The notes under the pieces: generated by a model
The model's database searches: none
Told to the model about the DNA's origin: nothing
What the model saw: the letters and a program-made list of their open reading frames with translations, nothing else
Shown here: piece after piece, positions 32,807 through 39,819 of the stretch
How the letters are laid out: every line of letters begins with the position of its first letter
How positions within the stretch are numbered: position 1 is the stretch's first letter
Translations under genes and position numbers: made by a program
NCBI GenBank assembly: GCA_947090755.1
Contig: CAMUPF010000011.1
Location: forward strand, 1 to 54,788
Direction of reading: 5' to 3'
Origin: an uncultured Candidatus Melainabacteria bacterium
Lineage (GTDB): Bacteria; Cyanobacteriota; Vampirovibrionia; Gastranaerophilales; Gastranaerophilaceae
Length of the DNA stretch: 54,788 nucleotides

Positions 32807-33121
32807 ATGTTGGAAACAAAATTTTTAAAAAATAAATTTAACGAAGAAATTCTTCAAGCAGTAGAAGAATCTAAAAAGATTGGTTATATACCTACAAGAT
32901 TTATTCAAATGTTGCAACTACAAGGAAACAATGCTTTTGAAGTTGTATCGAAATTAGTAACAAAAGAGGCTACAACAGGATTAGAAAAGTTGTGGGAAAA
33001 GGGACGATTAGATTTGTCTGTTGAAGCTGTGATGATTAAAAATGAATATAGAGAATTATTTGACAGTGATGTTATCAAAATCTGCGAAAAAAAATTAAAA
33101 AGTTGTGGCTATAAAATATAG
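32807..33121 (+). CDS. Small partner protein of a PD-(D/E)XK nuclease
   Basis: 104-aa helical protein. The block GYIPTRFIQMLQLQG, then GLEKLWEKGRLDLSVEAVMI, and a C-terminal LFDSDVIKICEKKLKSCGY match, from memory, a widespread small domain often coded next to restriction-like nucleases. Its function is not known to me. It ends 10 bp before the nuclease gene. Confidence 0.65.
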   Translation: MLETKFLKNKFNEEILQAVEESKKIGYIPTRFIQMLQLQGNNAFEVVSKLVTKEATTGLEKLWEKGRLDLSVEAVMIKNEYRELFDSDVIKICEKKLKSCGYKI

Positions 33122-33131
33122 GAAATTATAA

Positions 33132-33953
33132 ATGAATATTTTTGAAGCATTAAGCCATGGAAAAGGCTGTATTAATGAAGAAAATGTAAGTTCGTTTCTC
33201 GGATATTTACTTAGTCCAAATGAAGACCATGGTCTTGGAACAACATTTTTAGAAGATTTTTTAACAGCTATAAATATAAACAAAGACGAAATACTTTATA
33301 ACTTTGAAATATTACTAGAGTTTAAAGTTGAAACTTGTAAAAAATGTTATATTGATATGGTTTTTGAAACCGAAAATCACATAATAGCAGTAGAAAACAA
33401 AATATTAGTATCTTCACAAAAAACAGGACAATTACAAAATGAATATGACGGATTAATTAGATCTGAGTATTACAAAGAAATAGAAAACAACGAGCATAAA
33501 GACATTATCTTATGTTATTTAGTACCAAAAGACATAGCGGAAGAATGCAAGAAAGTTGAAACTATTAATAATGATAATTGCATAACACTAACATGGGATA
33601 AAATCATAAAAATCTTACAAAAACTGCTACAAAAAGAAAATCATGCAAGAATAAACCCTATAAATGAATATACCAAGCAAACAATAAAAGCATTTATCAA
33701 TTATATTGAAGATGTTATTAACCCTAAATATAAATCATTTGGTCAAAATCGCAAATATAGGATTTATAAGTATTCTTCTGGGAAAATTGTAGTGAAAGAA
33801 AATTTAAAAAATGGTAATTTCAGCCCTGTTTCTTCTTCAAGAAAAATAATTAGAGAAACTTTGAAAATAAAAAATCCTAATGAATATACTGATGAATCAA
33901 TGAAAATGGGAACAACTCGTTCCCTTGGTGCAAAATTATTTAAGATTTTATAA
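33132..33953 (+). CDS. PD-(D/E)XK nuclease-family protein
   Basis: 273 aa. The restriction-endonuclease-like core is visible: Asp75 in CYIDMVF, then Glu88-x-Lys90 in IIAVENKI, with KTGQLQNEYDGL after it. The N-terminal FEALSHGK, NEENVSSFLGYLLSPN resembles the PF14281-type PD-(D/E)XK families linked to phage defence. The catalytic residues appear intact. It probably forms a two-gene module with the 104-aa protein upstream. Confidence 0.78.
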   Translation: MNIFEALSHGKGCINEENVSSFLGYLLSPNEDHGLGTTFLEDFLTAININKDEILYNFEILLEFKVETCKKCYIDMVFETENHIIAVENKILVSSQKTGQLQNEYDGLIRSEYYKEIENNEHKDIILCYLVPKDIAEECKKVETINNDNCITLTWDKIIKILQKLLQKENHARINPINEYTKQTIKAFINYIEDVINPKYKSFGQNRKYRIYKYSSGKIVVKENLKNGNFSPVSSSRKIIRETLKIKNPNEYTDESMKMGTTRSLGAKLFKIL

Positions 33954-33960
33954 TAAAAAT

Positions 33961-34158
33961 ATGAAACAAAATAATGTTGTAGAGTTAGAATTATACAAAG
34001 TTAGAAAGCAGAAAAAAGAAGTTGCTTTTAAAATGATTATTGGCAGAACATGGCTAAAAATAATTTTAAACTTGTTGAATATCATTTTGTGCTTGATAAA
34101 AATTATGTGTTATACGGTTATTTTTATAATTGGTATTCTTTTGATAATCCGTTTGTAA
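33961..34158 (+). CDS. Small membrane protein
   Basis: 65-aa open frame from ATG 33961 (MKQNNVVELELYKVRK), 7 bp after the nuclease stop. The second half is one long or two short hydrophobic helices (IILNLLNIILCLIKIMC, VIFIIGILLIIRL) after a Lys-rich stretch. No Shine-Dalgarno sequence is clear. It may be a toxin-like or accessory membrane peptide; coding status uncertain. Confidence 0.4.
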   Translation: MKQNNVVELELYKVRKQKKEVAFKMIIGRTWLKIILNLLNIILCLIKIMCYTVIFIIGILLIIRL

Positions 34159-34202
34159 ATTAAATCAATGTGTAATTTGTCATTTACTCGCTAAAACGCA
34201 TG

Positions 34203-34406
34203 ATAAAATCGCTGTTATTGCTCGCAGAATGAGTTAATATATGTCTTGCTCTTGTTATTTTTGTTATGATGATTTAAAATGCTAGTAATGGAGAAGCTAT
34301 AGCGATTTGAGCCGGTGGTTAGCTAGCCGGCATCCATTTTTTGTTTATTCGCATATAGAATAATTGTTTAACAATTTTAATTTTATATAAAATCGCTGTT
34401 ATTGCT
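34203..34406 (+). repeat. Pair of imperfect direct repeats around a candidate RNA
   Basis: ATAAAATCGCTGTTATTGCT occurs exactly at 34203-34222 and 34387-34406; similarity continues for about 20 more bases (…AATGAnTTAATATAT). A second shared word, AAAATGCTAG, follows each copy (34277-34286 and 34442-34451). Each copy ends in a TGCTAG-type -10, so the repeats look like duplicated promoter regions: the first for a short RNA, the second for the 456-aa gene. Confidence 0.55.
34290..34345 (+). ncRNA. Candidate short RNA ending in a terminator
   Basis: After a TTGTTA/TAGTAA-type promoter ending near 34287, about 55 nt follow: a purine-rich start, TAGCGATTTGA, then a hairpin GCCGG (34311-34315) with CCGGC (34327-34331), and T6 at 34338-34343. 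No ORF fits. AGCGATTT can pair with AAATCGCT of the upstream repeat. It could be a regulatory or antitoxin RNA for the next gene, but this rests on structure only. Confidence 0.35.
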
Positions 34407-34448
34407 TATAAAATGAATTAATATATTGCACAACTTGTAGCAAAATGC

Positions 34449-34454
34449 TAGGAT
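34449..34454 (+). promoter_or_regulatory. Extended -10 six nt before the 456-aa gene
   Basis: TGCTAGGAT, hexamer TAGGAT at 34449-34454, with TTGCAC (34426-34431) 17 nt upstream, and ATG six nt downstream at 34461. No Shine-Dalgarno site; likely leaderless. Confidence 0.45.
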
Positions 34455-34460
34455 ACTTTT

Positions 34461-35831
34461 ATGTATGGTATTGATTTAGGATATTCTTGGAACCCTTATT
34501 TTTTAGACATCAATGAGGATAGCATAAAAGATATGTTCAAGCTTTTATCTTGTCTTGATGATAAAGATTGGAGATTGCTATTTAAAAATGCTAATTTTAC
34601 CCCTGACAAAGCATTGCTTAATAACAATAAGAGTATTAATAAAAAAGCATTATTAGATTATCTTGTAAAAATGTTTAATTCAGAGCAATCATGTTCATTG
34701 GTTTTTCACATCTATTCGTTATGTAATGGCTTTGATAGTTATGATTCCGCTTATAAAATTGATTTTGATAATAAGAAAATGTTGAAAGTTTTGCTTAAAA
34801 ATTATAAAAAATATCATTTTTATTATATATTTTTTAATAAATCTTTGTTAAAAATTAAAATAATAAATGCAAAACCTGATATAACAGAATTTGAACTTGT
34901 TAATAGTGAATGTTTCAAATTGGAAGAGTTACCTGATTCATGCAAAAGTAATTATAAGCAAACATTTGGCAATCGTCCTTATATAATAAATATTGTTACC
35001 CAACAACCTATACTTGTAAATTTTAAATTGCGTAAAATTAAGGCAAATACAACTAATACAACTTACGATTTACTAACATTTGAAGAATTTTCAAAACTGA
35101 ATCAACAAATCATGAATACTTTGGAAGATGAAAACATACAACCATGTGTATGGTGTTCTCCTAGTAATGAAAAAGGTGCAAAAAGAAAATGCCCTAGATG
35201 TAAAAAAATTCTAGAAGATTTAAAGCAACTTATAAAATTCTCATATATTGCAACTCATGAAAATGCAACAAAAAGAAAAATAGCTGAATATGTAGAATAT
35301 GAAATCAAGCAACTGAACTTGGAAATGTCTAAAATAACATATGAAAATCTGCTCAAAATATATAGGAAAAATAATGGTTTTGAATCTGTGGAAATTGAAA
35401 TAGATAAATTTGACTTTTTTCTACTGGAAAATGAACTTAAAAAGTATAAAGAAAAAGAAAAATCTGGTTCTTTAATAAATAAAGGCGAAAAGATATACTT
35501 GTTTATACTGGAATTGGTACATGCCATGTATAAGAAAGAAAAAGAAGAAGATGATGATGAAGAAGAAAAATCTGTATCCATAGAAAATATAGACGAAGAT
35601 TCAAGCTTGTGGCTACCAGAAATTATGCTTGAAGTGTACAAGAAGAAAGAAAAATGTCTTTTAGACTTTTGCAAAGAGATAAAACTTAAAGAAGATTATT
35701 TTGACAATTTTGATTATAGGGAATTAGAGGAACTAAAAAAATCGGATAAAATGAAGCAATATTACCGTCTATGTAGAAGTTTGTCTCAAACAATCTCATC
35801 TGTGTTCTCAACAAAATGGACAAATTTATAA
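34461..35831 (+). CDS. Hypothetical protein with zinc ribbon
   Basis: 456-aa protein not matching a family I know. A zinc-ribbon motif CVWC-x11-CPRC lies at about residues 228-246, splitting an N-terminal mixed domain from a helical C-terminal half. The latter has charged coiled coils (YVEYEIKQLNLEMSKITYEN) and an acidic low-complexity run (KEKEEDDDEEEK) near residue 360. No membrane segment. It stands alone, preceded by the repeats and candidate RNA. Confidence 0.7.
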   Translation: MYGIDLGYSWNPYFLDINEDSIKDMFKLLSCLDDKDWRLLFKNANFTPDKALLNNNKSINKKALLDYLVKMFNSEQSCSLVFHIYSLCNGFDSYDSAYKIDFDNKKMLKVLLKNYKKYHFYYIFFNKSLLKIKIINAKPDITEFELVNSECFKLEELPDSCKSNYKQTFGNRPYIINIVTQQPILVNFKLRKIKANTTNTTYDLLTFEEFSKLNQQIMNTLEDENIQPCVWCSPSNEKGAKRKCPRCKKILEDLKQLIKFSYIATHENATKRKIAEYVEYEIKQLNLEMSKITYENLLKIYRKNNGFESVEIEIDKFDFFLLENELKKYKEKEKSGSLINKGEKIYLFILELVHAMYKKEKEEDDDEEEKSVSIENIDEDSSLWLPEIMLEVYKKKEKCLLDFCKEIKLKEDYFDNFDYRELEELKKSDKMKQYYRLCRSLSQTISSVFSTKWTNL

Positions 35832-36036
35832 AAAAAACGATTAATTTTATGAAATAAGCTATTATCCAATAATATCAAGTATTTATACAAAAATTACTAA
35901 TTAAAAAACTCACGCTTTTTTATTAGCTTGTTTTTTACAATAAGTATCAAAGTCCTTGATATTATTGCTTTTAACAATTTATTTTCATGAAGAAAAAGTT
36001 ATAGCAGTTAGATTATATTGTTTTTTTTATCCCTGC

Positions 36037-36042
36037 TATTAT
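36037..36042 (+). promoter_or_regulatory. Extended -10 of the HTH-retron operon
   Basis: TGCTATTAT with hexamer TATTAT at 36037-36042, 9 nt before the ATG of the HTH gene. No convincing -35. The candidate retron RNA and RT lie downstream with no terminator before them, so they may share this promoter. Confidence 0.4.
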
Positions 36043-36051
36043 GGAACCATA

Positions 36052-36264
36052 ATGAAGGAAGAAATAAAAAACAACTTAACATTGATGACATGTGAAGAAG
36101 TGGCAACATTTCTAAACGTAAAACTATCAACAATCTACAGTTGGTTGCATTACGGATGTTTACCAGAGCATATTTACAGAAAGCTTGGAAGAAAACCCGT
36201 TTTTATCAAACACGAACTGGTTGATTGGTTCATTGATGGAGCAAAACTCATAAAAAGGAGGTAA
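36052..36264 (+). CDS. Small HTH protein (excisionase/MerR-like)
   Basis: 70-aa protein starting at ATG 36052 (MKEEIKNNLT). The HTH_17-type core is LMTCEEVATFLNVKLSTIYS, then GRKPVFIKHELVDWF, as in excisionases. It may be the island excisionase, a regulator, or part of the retron operon, because it ends 30 bp before the a1 repeat of the retron RNA. Longer in-frame sequence upstream to 35956 is hydrophobic and not supported by a ribosome-binding site. Confidence 0.75.
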   Translation: MKEEIKNNLTLMTCEEVATFLNVKLSTIYSWLHYGCLPEHIYRKLGRKPVFIKHELVDWFIDGAKLIKRR

Positions 36265-36294
36265 AACAGAAAAACAGATTCAAAAAAAACAAAA

Positions 36295-36524
36295 TTTTTC
36301 AGCAATTATTAAAGTAGCAAAAGTAATCGGCAGGGAAAATTGATTGATTGTTTCATCATCTGATTGATTACATAAGAAATGTATAAATTGCCTTTAGTAT
36401 ATTTACTACTATTAGTAATAATACTAAATCAGTTCTTTTTCTTTTCTTTTTACGAACATTTTTTGCACCGAATGGCTATCGCAAAAAATGTCCGCAAATT
36501 CGGGAGATTTCGGTTGCTGAAAAA
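36295..36524 (+). ncRNA. Candidate retron msr-msd RNA
   Basis: About 230 nt upstream of the RT. The ends are an 11-bp perfect inverted repeat, TTTTTCAGCAA (36295-36305, a1) and TTGCTGAAAAA (36514-36524, a2). Inside: an msr-like hairpin at 36394-36427 (7 bp, 2x2 internal loop, 6 bp, CTAT loop), a smaller one TACAT-AAGAA-ATGTA (36369-36383), and an msd-like hairpin ACATTTTTTGC (36456-36466) with GCAAAAAATGT (36481-36491), extended by CG/CG. A TAGC just after a1 (36315-36318) could supply the branching G. The order a1-msr-msd-a2-RT is that of known retrons. A 63-aa open frame across it is not credible as a gene. Confidence 0.65.
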
Positions 36525-36596
36525 GTCAGGGCTACCATTCATACAGAATGCTGACATCTTCTCCCTTTAATAAAATTTACAACATAAGGAGAAAAA

Positions 36597-37514
36597 ATGG
36601 AAAATATTAAAGATTTTCCCGTAGTGCGTCTTGCATTATTGGGTGTACTTGAAGTGCTAAAAAAAGACACAAATTGCCTTCATAAACTTTGGCAAAACCC
36701 TTACAAAATCTACAAGAACAAGAAACAACGAATAATAGAAGAACCATGTGAAGAAATCGTTGATTATCAAAAAATAATAACAAAAGTTCTACAAAAAGAA
36801 TTTGAACGTCCTGATTATTGTTACAGTGGTTGGAAAATGTTGAATAACATTAAAAATGCTGAACAACACCTTAATCAGCTTGAAACAATAACCATGGATA
36901 TTTCGCACTTTTATCCGAACACAAAAGAAAAATTTATTCGTAAATTTTTTAAGGAAGAAATCGGTTTGAGCGGAGTAGATTTAGAGCTAATCTTAAAAAT
37001 CACTAGCTATAAGGACCATCTGCCAACCGGTGCTTCTACAAGTTCGATTTTGTCAACATTGGTGCATAAAACTCTGTTTGATACTATTTACAAGAAAATG
37101 AAAAAGCAGGAGATTAAATTCACGCTATATGTTGATGATATGACATTATCAGCGAACAAACATATTTCGGATAATTGTATCAAATACATAAAAAATGTGT
37201 TAAACACCCATGCACTTTTCTTAAAGTCTGCAAAAATTAAACGGTTTGGCTATAAAGGTGCATTGATAACGGGTGCAAAAACAACACAATCTGGTGAATT
37301 GCAAGTTAGATTTAAAGCAGGACATGAGGTTGTAGAAATGTTGCGAGCAAAGAAGATTGCGGACATGTCGATTGAAGAATTGCAATCACTTATTGCAAAA
37401 ATCGGATATATCAATCAGTTTCAGAAAAAGCAATTTGTTGTAACAAAAAATATTGCAGTGAAACAGTTGAAAAAATTACATGAATTGAGCAGAAAGGAAA
37501 ATGAAAATGCTTAA
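36597..37514 (+). CDS. Retron-type reverse transcriptase
   Basis: 305-aa reverse transcriptase. Motifs in order: YKIYKNKKQRIIEEP (37-50), NAEQH (87-91) matching the retron-specific NAxxH region, DISHFYP (101-107), LPTGASTSS (142-150), catalytic YVDD (178-181) and ITG (224-226), a variant of the retron VTG. There is no maturase or endonuclease domain, and the palm motif is not the SQ type of diversity-generating elements. AAGGAG precedes ATG 36597. In known retrons the RT makes a branched RNA-DNA from the upstream RNA and acts in phage defence with an effector. Its end overlaps the next gene. Confidence 0.85.
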   Translation: MENIKDFPVVRLALLGVLEVLKKDTNCLHKLWQNPYKIYKNKKQRIIEEPCEEIVDYQKIITKVLQKEFERPDYCYSGWKMLNNIKNAEQHLNQLETITMDISHFYPNTKEKFIRKFFKEEIGLSGVDLELILKITSYKDHLPTGASTSSILSTLVHKTLFDTIYKKMKKQEIKFTLYVDDMTLSANKHISDNCIKYIKNVLNTHALFLKSAKIKRFGYKGALITGAKTTQSGELQVRFKAGHEVVEMLRAKKIADMSIEELQSLIAKIGYINQFQKKQFVVTKNIAVKQLKKLHELSRKENENA

Positions 37515-37893
37515 ACAGGATGCAATTAGTAGGGCATATAAGCTATTTGAAATATTATGTGCTAAAGATATAACGGTACTTTGGCAACTAATGGGGAAAT
37601 ATGTTGTGGAACATGCGTTCAATGGGGTAAAAAGTGATGATTCTTTTGGATGTTCATTGGATGTTATTGCAGAAGACTTAGGACTAAGTTTTGATGATGT
37701 TATGAATTCAATTGAAGTACTTAGTTTTTTAGGTTTTTTAGACTTCATCGTTGTTGTTAACCCATATGATACATTAATATTTCTCAATTGGAGTAAAATT
37801 CACCAATATTGTATAACAATAACAACTAGTGTGCCTCAACTTCAAAACATGGCTAATGAAGATACAAGTGATAAACAGAAAGGGGAAAAATAA
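37501..37893 (+). CDS. Retron-associated small protein A (paralog of the next gene)
   Basis: 130-aa soluble protein starting at ATG 37501 (or 37507), 8-14 nt inside the RT gene, so translation is coupled. It is clearly related to the following gene: FEILCAKDITVLWQLMGKYV here, FSVLSLECITIFWTLVEKYV there; VMNSIEVLSFLGFLDFIVV here, VESTMVILDFLGFIKVKTS there. The predicted helix-helix-helix-beta order looks like a winged-helix domain (DVIAEDLGLSFDDVMNSIEV as the HTH). It is a candidate retron effector or antitoxin part. Confidence 0.72.
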   Translation: MKMLKQDAISRAYKLFEILCAKDITVLWQLMGKYVVEHAFNGVKSDDSFGCSLDVIAEDLGLSFDDVMNSIEVLSFLGFLDFIVVVNPYDTLIFLNWSKIHQYCITITTSVPQLQNMANEDTSDKQKGEK

Positions 37894-38261
37894 TGTATTT
37901 TGACAACCAGGAAGTTTTATACGATGCACATCAGGATTTTTCAGTACTCTCTCTTGAGTGCATAACGATATTTTGGACTCTTGTCGAAAAATATGTCGAA
38001 GCAATATATAACAATACAGTAGATAAAAATTGTTATTTTAAGTGTTGCTATGAGGATATTGGTTCCAACATCGCAATGAATGCATACGAAGTTGAAAGTA
38101 CAATGGTAATACTTGATTTTTTAGGTTTTATCAAGGTAAAAACCAGTGGAAGTACAGATGTTTTGCTAGTAACTATTTGTTGGAATAACTTTTATCAGAC
38201 TGTCAAAAGTATAATTAATACTATGCTTCAATGCCAAGATAAAGTTAAGACATCGAAATAG
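37893..38261 (+). CDS. Retron-associated small protein B (paralog of the previous gene)
   Basis: 122 aa, starting on the last base of the previous stop codon (TAATG overlap). It shares the winged-helix-like layout with protein A (YEDIGSNIAMNAYEVESTMV as the HTH region, then a beta-hairpin-like VKTSGSTDVLLVTICWNNFY). It is richer in Cys (six). Two tandem diverged copies suggest a heterodimer, possibly a toxin and its relative. It is followed by a terminator, which closes the operon. Confidence 0.7.
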   Translation: MYFDNQEVLYDAHQDFSVLSLECITIFWTLVEKYVEAIYNNTVDKNCYFKCCYEDIGSNIAMNAYEVESTMVILDFLGFIKVKTSGSTDVLLVTICWNNFYQTVKSIINTMLQCQDKVKTSK

Positions 38262-38300
38262 AGACCAACGACCTAGAATAAAGCTGCAAGCAACGAAGTG

Positions 38301-38326
38301 CAGACCTTACACTTCTGTAGGGTCTG
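38301..38326 (+). terminator. Terminator of the retron operon
   Basis: CAGACCTTACA (38301-38311) pairs with TGTAGGGTCTG (38316-38326), one G-T wobble, CTTC tetraloop, then TATCTTTGTTTTTG. Confidence 0.8.
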
Positions 38327-38355
38327 TATCTTTGTTTTTGATCGTGCCAAAAGGT

Positions 38356-38383
38356 TTGATTTAATTTAATATACAGGTATAAT
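38356..38383 (+). promoter_or_regulatory. Integrase promoter
   Basis: TTGATT (38356-38361), 16-nt spacer, TATAAT (38378-38383), then AGAAAGGA ahead of the ATG at 38406. Confidence 0.55.
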
Positions 38384-38405
38384 TCTGGTCGCAGAAAGGA
38401 ACATA

Positions 38406-39524
38406 ATGAGGGTTTACGAAAGAAATAATCATTGGTATTTTGAAGGTATGATACGCAAAAAACGTTATTGTCGTGCTATTCCAGAGGCTACAAACAAAAA
38501 AGAAGCAGAAAAATATGTAACAGTATTCAAAGCTGACCTCTTAAGAGGAAGACTTGATTTGGCAGAAAATATCGGGCAAAAACCTTTTACTGAAATTGCT
38601 GATATGTATATCAAGTATGCGCAAACAAATCTTTGTGCCGCTGATACAGCATTAAGAATTGCAAAACGGTTTAAAGAACACTGGAAAAACAAGACAATAG
38701 CTGATATTACTCCAAAAGTTATTGAAAATTACAAAGAAAGCAGGCAAAAAACAGCTTTCGCAAAAAGAATTGTTGACGGCAAGGAAGTCGTAAAATATAT
38801 TTCGTCTGCAACAATAAATCGTGAAATTGCAGCATTAAGCAAAATGTTTTCATTAGCAATAGCAAATGGACTTGCTCGAGAAAACCCAGTAAGAGATGTT
38901 AAAAAATTACGAGTAACAAATAAACTTGAAAGACATTTATCAGTTGAAGAAGAAAAACGGATATTTCAAGTGTGTGATGATGATTTTTCTTTTTCTAACT
39001 TACCACAAGAAGAACAAGAGCGTTTGCAACGCATTCATAACGGCGAACATGCATATTTAAAACCTATTCTTATTATGGCTTTGAATACAGGCATGAGAAA
39101 AGGTGAAATTTTAAATATGACTTGGGATTGTGTCAATTTTGAGAAAAAAGAAATTTCTGCCCTAAACACTAAAAACGGCAAGAAAAATACAATCCCTATG
39201 AGCAATAAACTATACGAAACACTTTTAAAAATGTACAAATGTAAAAATAATGATAAATATGTTTTTACAAACCCTTATACCGGTACAAAATATACAGATA
39301 TTAAAAAAAGTTTTAAAACTGTTTGTAAATTAGCTAATGTTAAAAACTTACGATTTCACGACCTACGACATACAGGAGCAACGAGAATGGTTGCCGCAGG
39401 TGTTCCACTCCCTGTTGTTAAACAAATTCTTAACCATGCAAGTATTCAAACTACAATGAGATATGCTCACACCATGCGAGAACAAGAAATTCTTGCAGTA
39501 GAAGCTTTGGCAAATTTTCAATAG
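38406..39524 (+). CDS. Tyrosine-type site-specific integrase
   Basis: 372-aa phage-type integrase. N-terminal arm-binding-like region (RNNHWYFEGMIRKKRYCRAI), a core-binding SAM-like domain at about 60-165, and a catalytic domain with R231 (GMRKGEIL), H318 and R321 (FHDLRHTGA), H344 (ILNHASIQTT) and Tyr353 (MRYAH). All catalytic residues are present. It lies 145 bp from the right att copy and points toward it, as usual for tRNA-targeting islands, and explains the 45-bp duplication of tRNA-Ile. Confidence 0.93.
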   Translation: MRVYERNNHWYFEGMIRKKRYCRAIPEATNKKEAEKYVTVFKADLLRGRLDLAENIGQKPFTEIADMYIKYAQTNLCAADTALRIAKRFKEHWKNKTIADITPKVIENYKESRQKTAFAKRIVDGKEVVKYISSATINREIAALSKMFSLAIANGLARENPVRDVKKLRVTNKLERHLSVEEEKRIFQVCDDDFSFSNLPQEEQERLQRIHNGEHAYLKPILIMALNTGMRKGEILNMTWDCVNFEKKEISALNTKNGKKNTIPMSNKLYETLLKMYKCKNNDKYVFTNPYTGTKYTDIKKSFKTVCKLANVKNLRFHDLRHTGATRMVAAGVPLPVVKQILNHASIQTTMRYAHTMREQEILAVEALANFQ

Positions 39525-39533
39525 TTTAAATTC

Positions 39534-39600
39534 TTTGATTTATTTTGATTGACTTTGATAGAGTTTGCAAACGGGCTTAGTCCATAAATAGTACATAAAA
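39534..39600. repeat. Putative integrase arm-site repeats, right end
   Basis: Several TTTGATT/TTTGATA words in a row (TTTGATTTATTTTGATTGAC from 39536) and the 22-bp segment 39579-39600, starting AGTCCATAAATAG, that is identical to 20070-20091. They match the left-end repeats in sequence and orientation. Confidence 0.55.
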
Positions 39601-39628
39601 CTATTTTTCTAAAAAATCGCATTAAAAA

Positions 39629-39650
39629 AGCAAGGTCTAAAAGCCTTGCT
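39629..39650 (-). terminator. Terminator of tRNA-Ile
   Basis: AGCAAGG (39629-39635) pairs with CCTTGCT (39644-39650); on the minus strand a TTTTTT run follows. It lies inside the island, so the element brought a replacement terminator for the tRNA it rebuilt. Confidence 0.65.
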
Positions 39651-39665
39651 ATTATTGAGTTTTAA

Positions 39666-39742
<77 letters not shown>

Positions 39743-39819
39743 TCATTTATAACCAATTGAGCTATTTATTAATCTCTTATCGGCTACAAAATTTAATCTA
39801 TCATGAACATTTTTTAAAA

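Larger units (their letters stand above)
19963..39665. mobile_element. Integrative genomic island in tRNA-Ile
   Basis: About 19.7 kb flanked by a 45-bp direct repeat of the tRNA-Ile 3' end, with a tyrosine integrase at the right end. The base composition is visibly more AT-rich than the flanks, and its genes are nearly all accessory: WG-repeat proteins, a retron-like element, a PD-(D/E)XK nuclease, XRE and HTH regulators, a serine recombinase. No conjugation, capsid, portal or terminase gene is recognised, so it is an integrative element that needs a helper, or a decayed one. Content suggests defence or conflict functions. Confidence 0.85.

Noticed and set aside
34203-34406. Type III toxin-antitoxin (ToxIN) RNA repeat array
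   Set aside because: Only two copies exist, they are 184 bp apart rather than tandem, and the downstream protein is far larger than ToxN-type toxins.
36379-36570. 63-aa plus-strand ORF between the HTH gene and the RT
   Set aside because: It lies across the msr/msd hairpins, lacks a ribosome-binding site, and has no protein-like features; the RNA structure explains the region better.
36597-37514. RT of a group II intron or of a diversity-generating retroelement
   Set aside because: No maturase/endonuclease domain and no intron ends are seen; the palm motif is LPTGASTSS rather than the SQ type, and no template/variable repeat pair was found, although the pilin tips have a C-type-lectin-like look.
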